From Alphaproteobacteria bacterium (GTDB lineage Bacteria > Pseudomonadota > Alphaproteobacteria > Kiloniellales > DSM-21159): a stretch of 39,685 nucleotides of DNA. Of the stretch, positions 19,474 through 27,217 are shown in pieces. Under the pieces are notes generated by a model, which was given only the letters and a program-made list of their open reading frames with translations, was not told the DNA's origin and did no database searches. Each line of letters opens with the position of its first letter. Position 1 is the stretch's first letter. Position numbers and translations under genes: made by a program. Location of the stretch: contig JAUILQ010000052.1 in NCBI GenBank assembly GCA_030433005.1, positions 1 to 39,685 on the forward strand, in the 5' to 3' direction.

Positions 19474-20325
19474 CTAGCGGCCCTTGCGCGCGAGGCGCGG
19501 GTTGAGGGCGTCGTTGAGCCCCTCGCCGACCAGGTTCAGGGCCAGCACGGTCAGCAGGATGGCGACGCCGGGGAAGACGCTCATCCACCAGGCCTGGCGG
19601 ATCACCGTGCGCGCCGCGCCGATCATGTAGCCCCAGGACATGGTGTTGGGATCGCCGAGGCCGAGGAACGACAGCGCCGATTCCAGCAGGATCGCGGTGG
19701 CGACCATCAGCGAGGCCATGACGATGATCGGCGACAGCGTGTTGGGCAGCACCTGGCCGAAGATGATCTGGCCGTTCGACTGGCCGACGACGCGCGCCGC
19801 CTGCACGAACTCGCGGCTGCGCAGGCTGAGGAACTCGCCGCGCACCAGCCTGGCGACCGGCGGCCACGAGACCACGCCGATGGCGATGATCACCGATTCG
19901 GTCGAGGGCTGCAGGATCGCCACCAGCACGATCGCCAGGGCGAAGTTCGGGATGGTCTGGAAGAACTCGGTGAAGCGCATCAGCGCGTCGTCGACCAGGC
20001 CGCCGTAGTAGCCGGCGACCGCGCCCAGGGTGACGCCGATGGCCAGCGCGACGACGGTCGAGACGACGCCGACCAGCAGCGAGACCTGGGCGCCGTAGAC
20101 CAGCCCGGCGCCGATGTCGCGGCCCAGGGTGTCGGTGCCGAACCAGAAGCCCTGGGCGTCGAGCGGCGGCAGGAAGGGCCGCTGCACCATCGCCCAGGGG
20201 TCCTTGGGATAGATCAGCGGCGCGAAGATCGCCATCAGCACGACCGAGATCAGGATGAACAGCCCGATCAGCGCGCCGCGGTTGCCCAGGAACCGCTTCC
20301 AGAAATCCTTGGTGGCCGGCCTCAT
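19474..20325 (-). CDS. ABC transporter permease, DppC/OppC-like
   Basis: This 283-residue membrane subunit of the second peptide-type importer begins with a short cytoplasmic tail. The first helix is ALIGLFILISVVLMAIFAPLIY. The DppC-type GTDTLGRDIGAGLVYGAQVS segment follows, with an EAA-like loop FVQAARVVGQSNGQIIFGQVLPN and the SALSFLGLGDPNTMSWGYM motif near the end. It pairs with the DppB-like subunit encoded 22 bases upstream. Length and topology are normal for the family. Confidence 0.95.
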   Translation of the reverse strand: MRPATKDFWKRFLGNRGALIGLFILISVVLMAIFAPLIYPKDPWAMVQRPFLPPLDAQGFWFGTDTLGRDIGAGLVYGAQVSLLVGVVSTVVALAIGVTLGAVAGYYGGLVDDALMRFTEFFQTIPNFALAIVLVAILQPSTESVIIAIGVVSWPPVARLVRGEFLSLRSREFVQAARVVGQSNGQIIFGQVLPNTLSPIIVMASLMVATAILLESALSFLGLGDPNTMSWGYMIGAARTVIRQAWWMSVFPGVAILLTVLALNLVGEGLNDALNPRLARKGR

Positions 20326-20347
20326 GCCTCGCGTCCCCTCCTGCCGG

Positions 20348-21322
20348 TCACTTCAGCTCGATCCGCGGATCGACGAAGGTGTAGACGACGTCGGTGATCA
20401 GGTTGAACAGCAGGACCATCGCCGAGGAGACGAAGAAGATCCCGAGCAGCAGGTTGTAGTCGCGCTGGAACAGCGCGTCGTACATCAGCCGGCCGATGCC
20501 CGGCCAGGCGAAGACCGTCTCTGTCAGCACGGCGCCGCCGACGATCTGGCCGGCCTGGATGCCGGCCAGGGTGATCACCGGCAGCACGGCGTTGCGCAGG
20601 ACATGGACGCGCGTGATCCGCGCCGGGTGCACGCCCTTGGCGCGCGCCGTCTTGACGAAGTCCATGTCGGCGACCTCGAGCATCGAGGAGCGGGTCAGGC
20701 GCGTGTAGATCGCCATGAAGAACAGGCCCAGCGTCAGCGCCGGCAGCACCAGGTGCTCGGCGACGTCCAGGACGTAGGCGAAGCCGGTCAGGTTGGCGCC
20801 GACCGTGACCATGCCGTAGGCCGGCAGCCAGCCGAGCACCACGGAGAACAGCAGGATCGACATCAGCGCGACCCAGAACAGCGGTGTCGCGTAGAATAGC
20901 AGGGCGAGCGAGGTCACGGCCGTATCGGCCAGCGTGCCCACGCGGCTCGCGGCGATCGCGCCAAACAGCAGGCCCAGTGCGATCGAGATGAAGAAGGCGG
21001 TGCCGGTCAGCAGCAGCGTCGCCGGCAGGCGGTCCATGATCAGCTTCGCGACCGGCTGCTCCTGGCGATAGGAGTAGCCGAGGTCGAAGGTCACGATGCC
21101 GCCGACGTAGATCGCCAGCTGCTCGTGCAGCGGCTTGTTGAGGCCGAACTTCTCCTGCAGCTGCTCGATGAACTTGGCGTCGGCGGCGCCGGCCTCGCCG
21201 GCCATGACCTGGGCCGGATCCCCGGGCGCCGCGCGGATCAGGAAGAAGTTCAGGACGACGATGGCCAGCAGGACGACCACCGCCTTGAACAGCCGCTTGA
21301 TGATGAAGCTGAGTTTCTGCAT
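20348..21322 (-). CDS. ABC transporter permease, DppB/OppB-like
   Basis: This 324-residue membrane subunit has the N-terminal helix FKAVVVLLAIVVLNFFLIRA and the conserved APGDPAQVMAGE segment. The periplasmic motif FGLNKPLHEQLAIYV follows, then a large multi-helix domain. The EAA-like loop is FVKTARAKGVHPARITRVHVLRN, and the C terminus VYTFVDPRIEL is typical of DppB. It is separated from the binding-protein gene by 119 bases that hold a strong hairpin. The family call is firm. Confidence 0.95.
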   Translation of the reverse strand: MQKLSFIIKRLFKAVVVLLAIVVLNFFLIRAAPGDPAQVMAGEAGAADAKFIEQLQEKFGLNKPLHEQLAIYVGGIVTFDLGYSYRQEQPVAKLIMDRLPATLLLTGTAFFISIALGLLFGAIAASRVGTLADTAVTSLALLFYATPLFWVALMSILLFSVVLGWLPAYGMVTVGANLTGFAYVLDVAEHLVLPALTLGLFFMAIYTRLTRSSMLEVADMDFVKTARAKGVHPARITRVHVLRNAVLPVITLAGIQAGQIVGGAVLTETVFAWPGIGRLMYDALFQRDYNLLLGIFFVSSAMVLLFNLITDVVYTFVDPRIELK

Positions 21323-21365
21323 GGCCCCTGATCGACTGGGATCGGCTGGCGTCCGCCCTCCGGAC

Positions 21366-21414
21366 GGGCGGCGGGCGGCGGGCGGCGGGCGGGGCCGGCG
21401 GACCGGCCCCGCCC
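21366..21414 (-). promoter_or_regulatory. Strong intercistronic hairpin and G-run tract after binding-protein gene
   Basis: A perfect 12-bp stem GGGCGGGGCCGG at 21387-21398 pairs with 21403-21414 around a four-base loop. It directly adjoins a (GGGCGGC)3 tract at 21366-21386. The plus strand thus has five runs of three or more G with loops of 1-4 bases, a G-quadruplex candidate. It lies between the binding-protein and DppB-like genes, where it may protect the upstream mRNA or attenuate transcription (inference). Confidence 0.65.
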
Positions 21415-21441
21415 CTCTTCCGCTTCTAGGTCAGGCCCGGC

Positions 21442-23016
21442 TCAGCGATCGAGCCAGGTGTCGCCCAGGCCGTCGTTCACGCCGATCGCCGTGTTGACGA
21501 GGTTCTTCACGTCGCAACGGTAGATCGTCGGGAACTCGATCTCCAGCAGCCAAGCCACCGGGACGTCCTCGACCAGGATCTTCTGGACCTCGTCGTAGAG
21601 CTCCTTGCGCTTGCTGTCGGGGAAGGCCACCGCGGCCTGCTCGAACAGCTCGTCGACGCGCTCGTTCTTGTAGCCCTCGACGTTGTTCCACTGCGAGCCC
21701 TTGGCGATGTTCGACGAGATGTAGGTCCGGGCCACGCCGAGCGCCGGGTCGCCGTACTGGTAGAGGTAGGTGAAGGCCAGATCGTAGTCCCACTCGGCCA
21801 GCTTCTGGTTCCAGCCGGCGACGTCGGTGGCGACCATCTCGACCTCGATGCCGACGGCATTGAGGTTCTGCTTCACCGCCTCGGCCCAGCGCTGCCAGGT
21901 CTCGCCGTAGGGCAGCGGCAGCAGGCGGATCGGCTCGCCGTCGTAGCCCATCTCATCGAGCAGGGCCTTGGCCTTCTCGGGATCGTGCGGATACTGCGGC
22001 ACGTCGTCCGTGTAGAAGCGCGTCTTGGTGCTGACCGGGCCGGTCGGCACGGTGCCCAGGCTGTTCCAGATCACGTCCTTCGCGAAGTTGCGGTCCAGGG
22101 CGTACATGATCGCCTGGCGGAAGCGCTTGTCCTGCAGCGGGCCGTTGCGGTTGTTCAGCCACATCCAGGCGTGCGGGGCGAAGTACTCCCAGCCCTTGCC
22201 AGTGACGCAGGAGTTCTCCAGGTCGACCAGGCGCTGCACGTCGAAGTTCTCGACCGAGCCGCCGGGCAGCACGTCGACCTTGCCGGTCTCGTACGCGACG
22301 GCGCGCGAGGCGGCGTCGGGGATGACCTGCCAGTAGACGTCGTCCAGGTAGGGCAGGCCCTCGACGTGGTAGTCCTCGTTCTTGACGAGGTGGATGTAGG
22401 AGCCCTTCTCCCACTCGTCGAACTTGAACGGGCCCGTGCCGATCGGCGTCGCGTTGGCCGGGTTGTTCTGGAAGTCCGTGCCCTCGTAGATGTGCTTCGG
22501 CACCATCGGCATGGTGCCGACCTCGAAGATGCCGAGGAACGGGCCGAAAGGCTGCTTCAGGGTGAAGCGCACCGTGTAGTCGTCGACCGCCTCGATCGTC
22601 TCGACGTGCTCCAGGCTGACGCGCAGGCGCGGATGGGTCTCGCGCAGGAAGACGTCGGCCGAGAACACCACGTCGGCGGCCGTGAAGGGCTCGCCGTCGT
22701 GCCAGGTCACCCCCTCCTTGAGGGCGAAGGTGTAGACCGTGCCGTCGTCGTTGACGTCCCACCCGGTCGCCAGGCTCGGCATCGGGTTGAGGTCGTGGTC
22801 GTACTTCAGCAGGCTCTCGTAGATGTTGCCGGCGACCATCTGGGTCGGGCCGTTCTGCACCAGGCCGAGCATCAGGCCCGGCGGCTCCGGCTGGATGACG
22901 ACGTTGAGCGTGCCGCCGTACTTCGGCTCCTGGGCCGTGGCCGAGCCGGCGATCGCCAGGATCGCTCCGCTCGCGACCATACTGGCCAGCAGGGCCCGTC
23001 GCGCGATCTTCAACAT
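21442..23016 (-). CDS. Extracellular solute-binding protein, family 5 (DppA/OppA-like)
   Basis: This is the periplasmic substrate-binding protein of the second peptide-type importer, 524 residues. The signal peptide is clear: positively charged MLKIARR, hydrophobic LLASMVASGAILAIAG, cleavage after SATAQ. The mature protein begins EPKYGGTLNVVIQPEPP. It contains the family-5 hallmarks LATGWDVNDDGTVYTFALK, GVTWHDGEPFTAADV and GTGPFKFDEWEKGSYI. Family members bind peptides, opines, nickel or sugars, so the ligand is open. The nearby MlrC-type hydrolase favours a small peptide or amide. The gene follows the class II aldolase gene by 109 bases in the same direction. Confidence 0.95.
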   Translation of the reverse strand: MLKIARRALLASMVASGAILAIAGSATAQEPKYGGTLNVVIQPEPPGLMLGLVQNGPTQMVAGNIYESLLKYDHDLNPMPSLATGWDVNDDGTVYTFALKEGVTWHDGEPFTAADVVFSADVFLRETHPRLRVSLEHVETIEAVDDYTVRFTLKQPFGPFLGIFEVGTMPMVPKHIYEGTDFQNNPANATPIGTGPFKFDEWEKGSYIHLVKNEDYHVEGLPYLDDVYWQVIPDAASRAVAYETGKVDVLPGGSVENFDVQRLVDLENSCVTGKGWEYFAPHAWMWLNNRNGPLQDKRFRQAIMYALDRNFAKDVIWNSLGTVPTGPVSTKTRFYTDDVPQYPHDPEKAKALLDEMGYDGEPIRLLPLPYGETWQRWAEAVKQNLNAVGIEVEMVATDVAGWNQKLAEWDYDLAFTYLYQYGDPALGVARTYISSNIAKGSQWNNVEGYKNERVDELFEQAAVAFPDSKRKELYDEVQKILVEDVPVAWLLEIEFPTIYRCDVKNLVNTAIGVNDGLGDTWLDR

Positions 23017-23125
23017 GCTTCAGATCTCCCCGTTCAAGTCGACTTCATGGCGTCTCGCGCCGTGGCTCCGCCTGCGGTTCGGGACCGGCCGCGCGGGCAG
23101 CTGCCGCGGGCCGAGCCCCTCGACC

Positions 23126-23971
23126 TCACGCGTCGTAGCCGGGACAGCGGCGCTCGACGAGGCGGCGGAAGGCCGCCCACTCGCGATCGACCGTCTCGCC
23201 GCTCTCCATGGCGTCGTAGGCGGCCGCGTACTGCCCCGCGGTCTTTGTCAGGACCGTCTCGGGCGGATGGACCAGCGGCGCACCGCTGGCCTGCAGGCGC
23301 AGCTGCGCCTCGCAGGAACGTTCGAGGTTGTGCATCAGCTTCCAGGCCTCGGCGACGCTGCGCCCGACGGTCAACAGGCCGTGGTTGCGCAGGATCATCG
23401 CCGGCATGTCGCCGAGGTCCGCGGCCAGGCGCTCGCGCTCGCCGAGGTCGAGCGCGATGGCCTCGTAGTCGTGGTAGGCGAGCCGGCCGTGGAACTGCAG
23501 GGCCCACTGGTTGATCGGCAGCAGGCCGTCGCGCTGGCAGGACACGGCGACGCCGGCCGGCGTGTGGGTGTGCAGCACGCAGACGACGTCGGGCCGCGCG
23601 GCGTGGATCGCGCTGTGGATCGTGAAGCCGGCCGGATTGATGCCCCAGCCGGTCGGGTCGTCGACCACCGCGCCCTCGAGGTCGACGGTGACCAGGCTGC
23701 CGGCCGTCACCTCGTCGAAGCGCTCGCCGTAGGCGTTGATCAGGAAGCGCTCGGGCCTGTTGCTCCCCGGATCGTCCGGCAGGCGCGCGGAGATGTGGGT
23801 GTAGATCGAATCGTCCAGGCCGTGGAGCGCGACCAGCCGATAGGCCGCGGCCAGATCCCGGCGCAGCGCCGCAGCCTCGCCGGCCCGGCCGGGCTCGCTC
23901 ATCGAGGCCGGCTCGCCGGCTGCCGCGAAGGCGGATTGCTGCTGCATCGGCGCGCTCGCCGCGACGCTCAT
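23126..23971 (-). CDS. Class II aldolase/adducin family protein
   Basis: This is a 281-residue zinc-type aldolase/epimerase-fold protein. The metal-site motif VLHTHTPAG gives H134 and H136, and the third ligand is H197 in ILRNHGLLT. The conserved LHGLDDSIYTHISARLP is near the N terminus. Family members cleave phosphorylated sugars (fuculose-1-P, ribulose-5-P epimerase type) or act on other hydroxy acids, so no substrate is named. The first ~30 residues are Ala/Ser/Gln-rich, and an internal ATG at codon 24 (MSEPGRAGE) could be the true start. It is the first gene of the minus-strand importer operon and is divergent from the GntR regulator gene. An aldolase and a small kinase in one operon suggest a phosphorylated intermediate (inference). 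Confidence 0.9.
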   Translation of the reverse strand: MSVAASAPMQQQSAFAAAGEPASMSEPGRAGEAAALRRDLAAAYRLVALHGLDDSIYTHISARLPDDPGSNRPERFLINAYGERFDEVTAGSLVTVDLEGAVVDDPTGWGINPAGFTIHSAIHAARPDVVCVLHTHTPAGVAVSCQRDGLLPINQWALQFHGRLAYHDYEAIALDLGERERLAADLGDMPAMILRNHGLLTVGRSVAEAWKLMHNLERSCEAQLRLQASGAPLVHPPETVLTKTAGQYAAAYDAMESGETVDREWAAFRRLVERRCPGYDA

Positions 23972-24086
23972 CCTGTCCCCGTCCTACCCAGTCGCCCGAC
24001 CCGTTCGCGCGACCGCCTCGTCTCGAGGCTCGGCCGGCCCTTCTCTCGGGGCCGTCGCCGCGCGAGCCGGAAGACTGCCACAGCCG

Positions 24087-24124
24087 CGACAGCGGCGACA
24101 ACGCTGAACTGTCGACAGTCGACA
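24087..24124. promoter_or_regulatory. Candidate GntR-family operator in divergent aldolase/gntR gap
   Basis: The gap 23972-24219 contains a perfect 12-bp palindrome ACTGTCGACAGT (24108-24119). It overlaps a perfect 7-1-7 inverted repeat TGTCGAC A GTCGACA (24110-24124). Further CGACA copies lie at 24087 and 24096. Such short palindromes beside a divergent FCD-type GntR gene are typical autoregulatory operators. Binding itself is inferred. Confidence 0.6.
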
Positions 24125-24219
24125 CGCGCGCCACTACGCTGCCCGCTCCAGAAGCAGATCAGGAGCGGCCCGCCGGAGCAAGGCCGGCCGGCCGCGGCGG
24201 GGCGGAGCGCGCGAGCGGG

Positions 24220-24969
24220 GTGACGCAGGAGCCGGGCAAATCCTTCGAGACGCTGCGCTCGGCCGACCTCGTGAGCCAGGTCGGCGACAGCCTCGTGCAG
24301 GCCATCGTCGAAGGCCGCCTGGCGCCCGGCCAGCGGCTCGTCGAGGCCGAGCTGGCCCGCCAGATGGGCATCAGTCGGGCGCCGCTGCGCGAGGCCGCGC
24401 GCCGGCTCGAGCAGCGCGGCCTGCTGGTCGCCCATCCGCGCCGCGGCTTCTTCGTGCGCGAGCTCAGCCTCGGCGAGGTCGACGACCTCTACGGCGTGCG
24501 CATCATGGCCGAGAGCTACGCCGCGCGCCTCACCGCCGAGCGCGCCGGCGCGGCCGGTCTCGACGAGCTGGCGCGGCGCATCGAGGAGATGCGCCGGCTC
24601 GCCCGCGAAGGCCGCGAGGCGGCGCTGGTCGAGGCCGACCTGGAGTTCCACCGCGCGGTCTGCTTGCTCTCGGGCAACCGGCGCCTGCTGCGGCTCTACG
24701 ACGACATGGCGATCGACGTGCGCATGGTGATCGCGATGATCGACCACCTCTACGACGACCCCATGGTGATCGCCGAGACCCACACGCCGGTGCTGCAGGC
24801 GCTGCGCGGCGGCGACCCGCGGATCATCACCGAGGCGGTCGAGCACCACATCGGCGTCGCCTGGCGCGAGGTCCGCCGCTTCTTCGCGGAGCGCCCGCCC
24901 GGCGGCAGCGCGCGCAGCCCCTGCGACGGCGTCGAGCCGCCGCCCGCCCCTTCCTCCCCCTCGTCCTGA
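24220..24969 (+). CDS. GntR-family transcriptional regulator (FadR/FCD subfamily)
   Basis: This is a 249-residue regulator starting at GTG 24220. The N-terminal winged helix is VSQVGDSLVQAIVEGRLAPG, then LVEAELARQMGISRAPLREA and LEQRGLLVAHPRRGFFVREL. The C-terminal all-helical FCD effector domain keeps candidate metal or ligand residues in EADLEFHRAVCLLSGN and near AVEHHIGVA. The last ~20 residues are Pro/Ser-rich and probably disordered. It is divergent from the aldolase/importer operon and precedes the amidohydrolase gene by 15 bases. It is therefore likely to regulate both, with an operator in the intervening gap. The effector is unknown. Confidence 0.93.
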   Translation: MTQEPGKSFETLRSADLVSQVGDSLVQAIVEGRLAPGQRLVEAELARQMGISRAPLREAARRLEQRGLLVAHPRRGFFVRELSLGEVDDLYGVRIMAESYAARLTAERAGAAGLDELARRIEEMRRLAREGREAALVEADLEFHRAVCLLSGNRRLLRLYDDMAIDVRMVIAMIDHLYDDPMVIAETHTPVLQALRGGDPRIITEAVEHHIGVAWREVRRFFAERPPGGSARSPCDGVEPPPAPSSPSS

Positions 24970-24984
24970 AGGAAAGCCAGCCCG

Positions 24985-26010
24985 ATGAAGGTCGTCTTCT
25001 CGCCGGAGCATGCGCGCCACGAGCCGCAGTTCTTCCTGGTCCGCGGCCAGCCCAAGCCGAGCGCCGAGCAGCCCGAGCGCGCCGAGCGCCTGCACGCCGC
25101 CGTGACCCGGCGCGGCGACGAGATCCTGGCGCCCGCCGGCCTCGGCGCCGGACCGCGCGCCGCGGTGCACACGCCCGAGTACCTGCGCTTCCTGGAGGAG
25201 GCCTGGGAGGCCTGGCAGGCGCTCGGCGACAGCGGCGGCGAGATCATCGCCAACGTCCACCCGGCGCGCGGCCACGCCAACTATCCGCGCTCGATCGTCG
25301 GACGTGCCGGCTGGCACATGGCCGACACCGCCTGCCCGATCGGGGCCGGCACCTTCGAGGCGGCCTGCGCCTCGGCCGACGCGGCGGCGACCGGTGCGGC
25401 GCTGCTGCTCGACGGCGAGTCCCAGGCCTACGCGCTCTGCCGGCCGCCCGGGCACCATGCCTACGCCGACATGGCCGGCGGCTTCTGCTTCCTGAACAAC
25501 GCGGCGATCGCCGCCCAGCAGCTGCGCCGGACCCACCCGCGGGTCGCGATCCTCGACGTCGACGTGCACCACGGCAACGGCACCCAGGGCATCTTCTACG
25601 AGCGCGCCGACGTGCTGACCGTCTCGCTGCACGCCGAGCCGCTCGACTTCTATCCCTTCTTCTGGGGCCACGCGAACGAGCGCGGCGCCGGTCCCGGCGA
25701 GGGCTACAACCTCAACCTGCCGCTGCCGATCGGCACCGCAGACGAGGCCTGGCTGGCGACGCTGGAGCAGGCCTTCGCCTCGATCCGCGCCTTCGCGCCG
25801 GGCGCGCTGGTCGTGGCGCTCGGGCTCGACGCCTACGAGGGCGACCCGCTGAAGGGCCTGGCGATCACCACCCCCGGCTTCGCGCGCATCGGCGCGGCGA
25901 TCGCCCGGCTCGGCCTGCCGACCCTGCTGGTCCAGGAGGGGGGCTACCTCTCGCCGGAGCTGGCCGACAACCTGGTCAGCTTCCTCGACGGCTTCGAGGG
26001 CGCGCGGTAG
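24985..26010 (+). CDS. Histone deacetylase-family protein, acetylpolyamine amidohydrolase-like
   Basis: This 341-residue enzyme has the arginase/deacetylase fold. Catalytic residues are visible in order: H157 and H158 (RPPGHHAY), zinc ligands D193 and H195 (DVDVHHGNG) and D282 (LGLDAYEGDP), and Tyr Y321 (QEGGY). The order, spacing and total length match bacterial acetylpolyamine amidohydrolase (Mycoplana APAH, also 341 residues). That enzyme removes acetyl groups from acetylputrescine, acetylspermidine and similar amines. The N-terminal FSPEHARHEPQFFLVRGQPK also fits that subfamily. It is probably cytosolic, dimeric and in one unit with gntR. The exact acylated substrate is not known; a link to the neighbouring importer is inference. 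Confidence 0.92.
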   Translation: MKVVFSPEHARHEPQFFLVRGQPKPSAEQPERAERLHAAVTRRGDEILAPAGLGAGPRAAVHTPEYLRFLEEAWEAWQALGDSGGEIIANVHPARGHANYPRSIVGRAGWHMADTACPIGAGTFEAACASADAAATGAALLLDGESQAYALCRPPGHHAYADMAGGFCFLNNAAIAAQQLRRTHPRVAILDVDVHHGNGTQGIFYERADVLTVSLHAEPLDFYPFFWGHANERGAGPGEGYNLNLPLPIGTADEAWLATLEQAFASIRAFAPGALVVALGLDAYEGDPLKGLAITTPGFARIGAAIARLGLPTLLVQEGGYLSPELADNLVSFLDGFEGAR

Positions 26011-26073
26011 GGGAGCCTCCGCGCCGGGAGCGCGGCCTGCCCGAATCCTCGCCCACCTCATCGGGCGCTCGCA

Positions 26074-26168
26074 CGCTTCGTGGTTCGACAGGCTCACCAT
26101 GAAGCGACGGAAGCGCAGGCACGGGCTTCAGGTCGCGCTTCATGGTGAGCCTGTCGAACCACGAAGCG
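26074..26168. repeat. Perfect 33-bp inverted repeat at convergent amidohydrolase/GNAT junction
   Basis: Arms at 26074-26106 and 26136-26168 are exact reverse complements, 33 bases each, with a 29-base spacer. The arm core TGGTTCGACAGGCTCACCAT resembles a dispersed intergenic repeat found in many alphaproteobacteria. It lies between convergent genes ending at 26010 and 26247 and could terminate both. Confidence 0.9.
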
Positions 26169-26246
26169 CGAACAGGCGCGGTCGGCACCGCCTGCGCATC
26201 GGAAATCTCTTCCGGACTCTTGCGACTCCGGAGCCCGCCGACGGGC

Positions 26247-26720
26247 CTACCCCACCTTCTTCCTGAAGTAGGCGCGCTCGAAGCCCTTCTCGGTGGTCCA
26301 GCCGAACAGCTCCCAGCCGAGGTGGCGATAGATCGCCTGGTTCTCGGTCATGGTCTTGTGGGTGTAGAGCTGCATCTCGTCGTAGCCGAGGCGCCGGGCC
26401 TCGGCCTCGGCGAAGGCCAGCAGGCGCCGGGCGAGACCCCGGCCCCGCCCCGCCTCGGCGACCGCGACGTTGTCGACCAGCAGGTGGTGCTCCTGCGGCT
26501 CGAGGACCAGCAACGCCATGAGGGTGCCGTCGGCCGCCGCCGCGTCGACCTCCCCGTCCCGCACGACCCAGGCCTGACCCTCGGCGATGCGCCGGGCGTA
26601 GTCGTCGTCCATCGGGCCCGGTCGTTTGCCCATGCGCGGCACGTAGAGCGCGTAGGCAGCCTCGACCAGGGCCTCGATCGCCGGCCGGTCGGCAGGCGTG
26701 GCTTGCCGAATCCGCTCCAT
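26247..26720 (-). CDS. GNAT-family N-acetyltransferase
   Basis: This is a 157-residue acetyl-CoA-dependent acetyltransferase. The core acetyl-CoA pyrophosphate-binding motif is VDNVAVAEAGRGRGLARRLL (RGRGLA). The N-terminal strand-helix IRQATPADRPAIEALVEAAY and the C-terminal ENQAIYRHLGWELFG segment are standard GNAT features. It is divergent from a second GNAT gene 44 bases away. The substrate cannot be predicted from the sequence. The start at ATG 26720 begins directly with the fold. Confidence 0.9.
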   Translation of the reverse strand: MERIRQATPADRPAIEALVEAAYALYVPRMGKRPGPMDDDYARRIAEGQAWVVRDGEVDAAAADGTLMALLVLEPQEHHLLVDNVAVAEAGRGRGLARRLLAFAEAEARRLGYDEMQLYTHKTMTENQAIYRHLGWELFGWTTEKGFERAYFRKKVG

Positions 26721-26764
26721 GCCCCGAGCATAACGCCTCCGAGCTGCCGAAAGGGAGTCCTGCC

Positions 26765-27217
26765 ATGGCCGACGTCACGATCCGCGCGCCGGAGGCGCGC
26801 GACCTGGAGGCCTGGTCCGAGCTGTTCCGCGGCTACATGGCCTTCTACAAGGTGCCCGAGAACGCAACGACCGTGGCCGAGGTCTGGTCCTGGATCCACG
26901 ACCCGAATCACGTCATGCAGGCGCTGGTCGCGGTCGACGCCGAGGACCGCCCGGTCGGCCTGGCGCACTTCCACGCCATGCCGCGCAGCCTGGGCGGCAA
27001 CACAGTCTGCTATCTCTCCGACCTCTTCACCGACCCGGCGCGCCGCGGCGGCGGCGTCGGCCGGGCGCTGATCGACGCGGTGCTGGCGCGCTGCCGTCGG
27101 GAAGGCTGGGCCAACCTGCGCTGGCTGACCCAGGAGTTCAACTACGACGCCCGCCGGCTCTACGACAGCTACGCCGGGAAGAGCGACTTCATCCTCTACG
27201 CGCTGCCGGTCGACTGA
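26765..27217 (+). CDS. GNAT-family N-acetyltransferase
   Basis: This is a second acetyltransferase, 150 residues. The acetyl-CoA-binding motif is LFTDPARRGGGVGRALIDAV. The following WLTQEFNYDARRLYDSYAGK is the usual motif B region. It has AGGGAG upstream of the ATG. It is unlike the divergent GNAT gene next to it, so this is not a recent duplication. Its last 22 coding bases overlap the end of the convergent MFS transporter gene. The acceptor substrate is unknown. Confidence 0.9.
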   Translation: MADVTIRAPEARDLEAWSELFRGYMAFYKVPENATTVAEVWSWIHDPNHVMQALVAVDAEDRPVGLAHFHAMPRSLGGNTVCYLSDLFTDPARRGGGVGRALIDAVLARCRREGWANLRWLTQEFNYDARRLYDSYAGKSDFILYALPVD

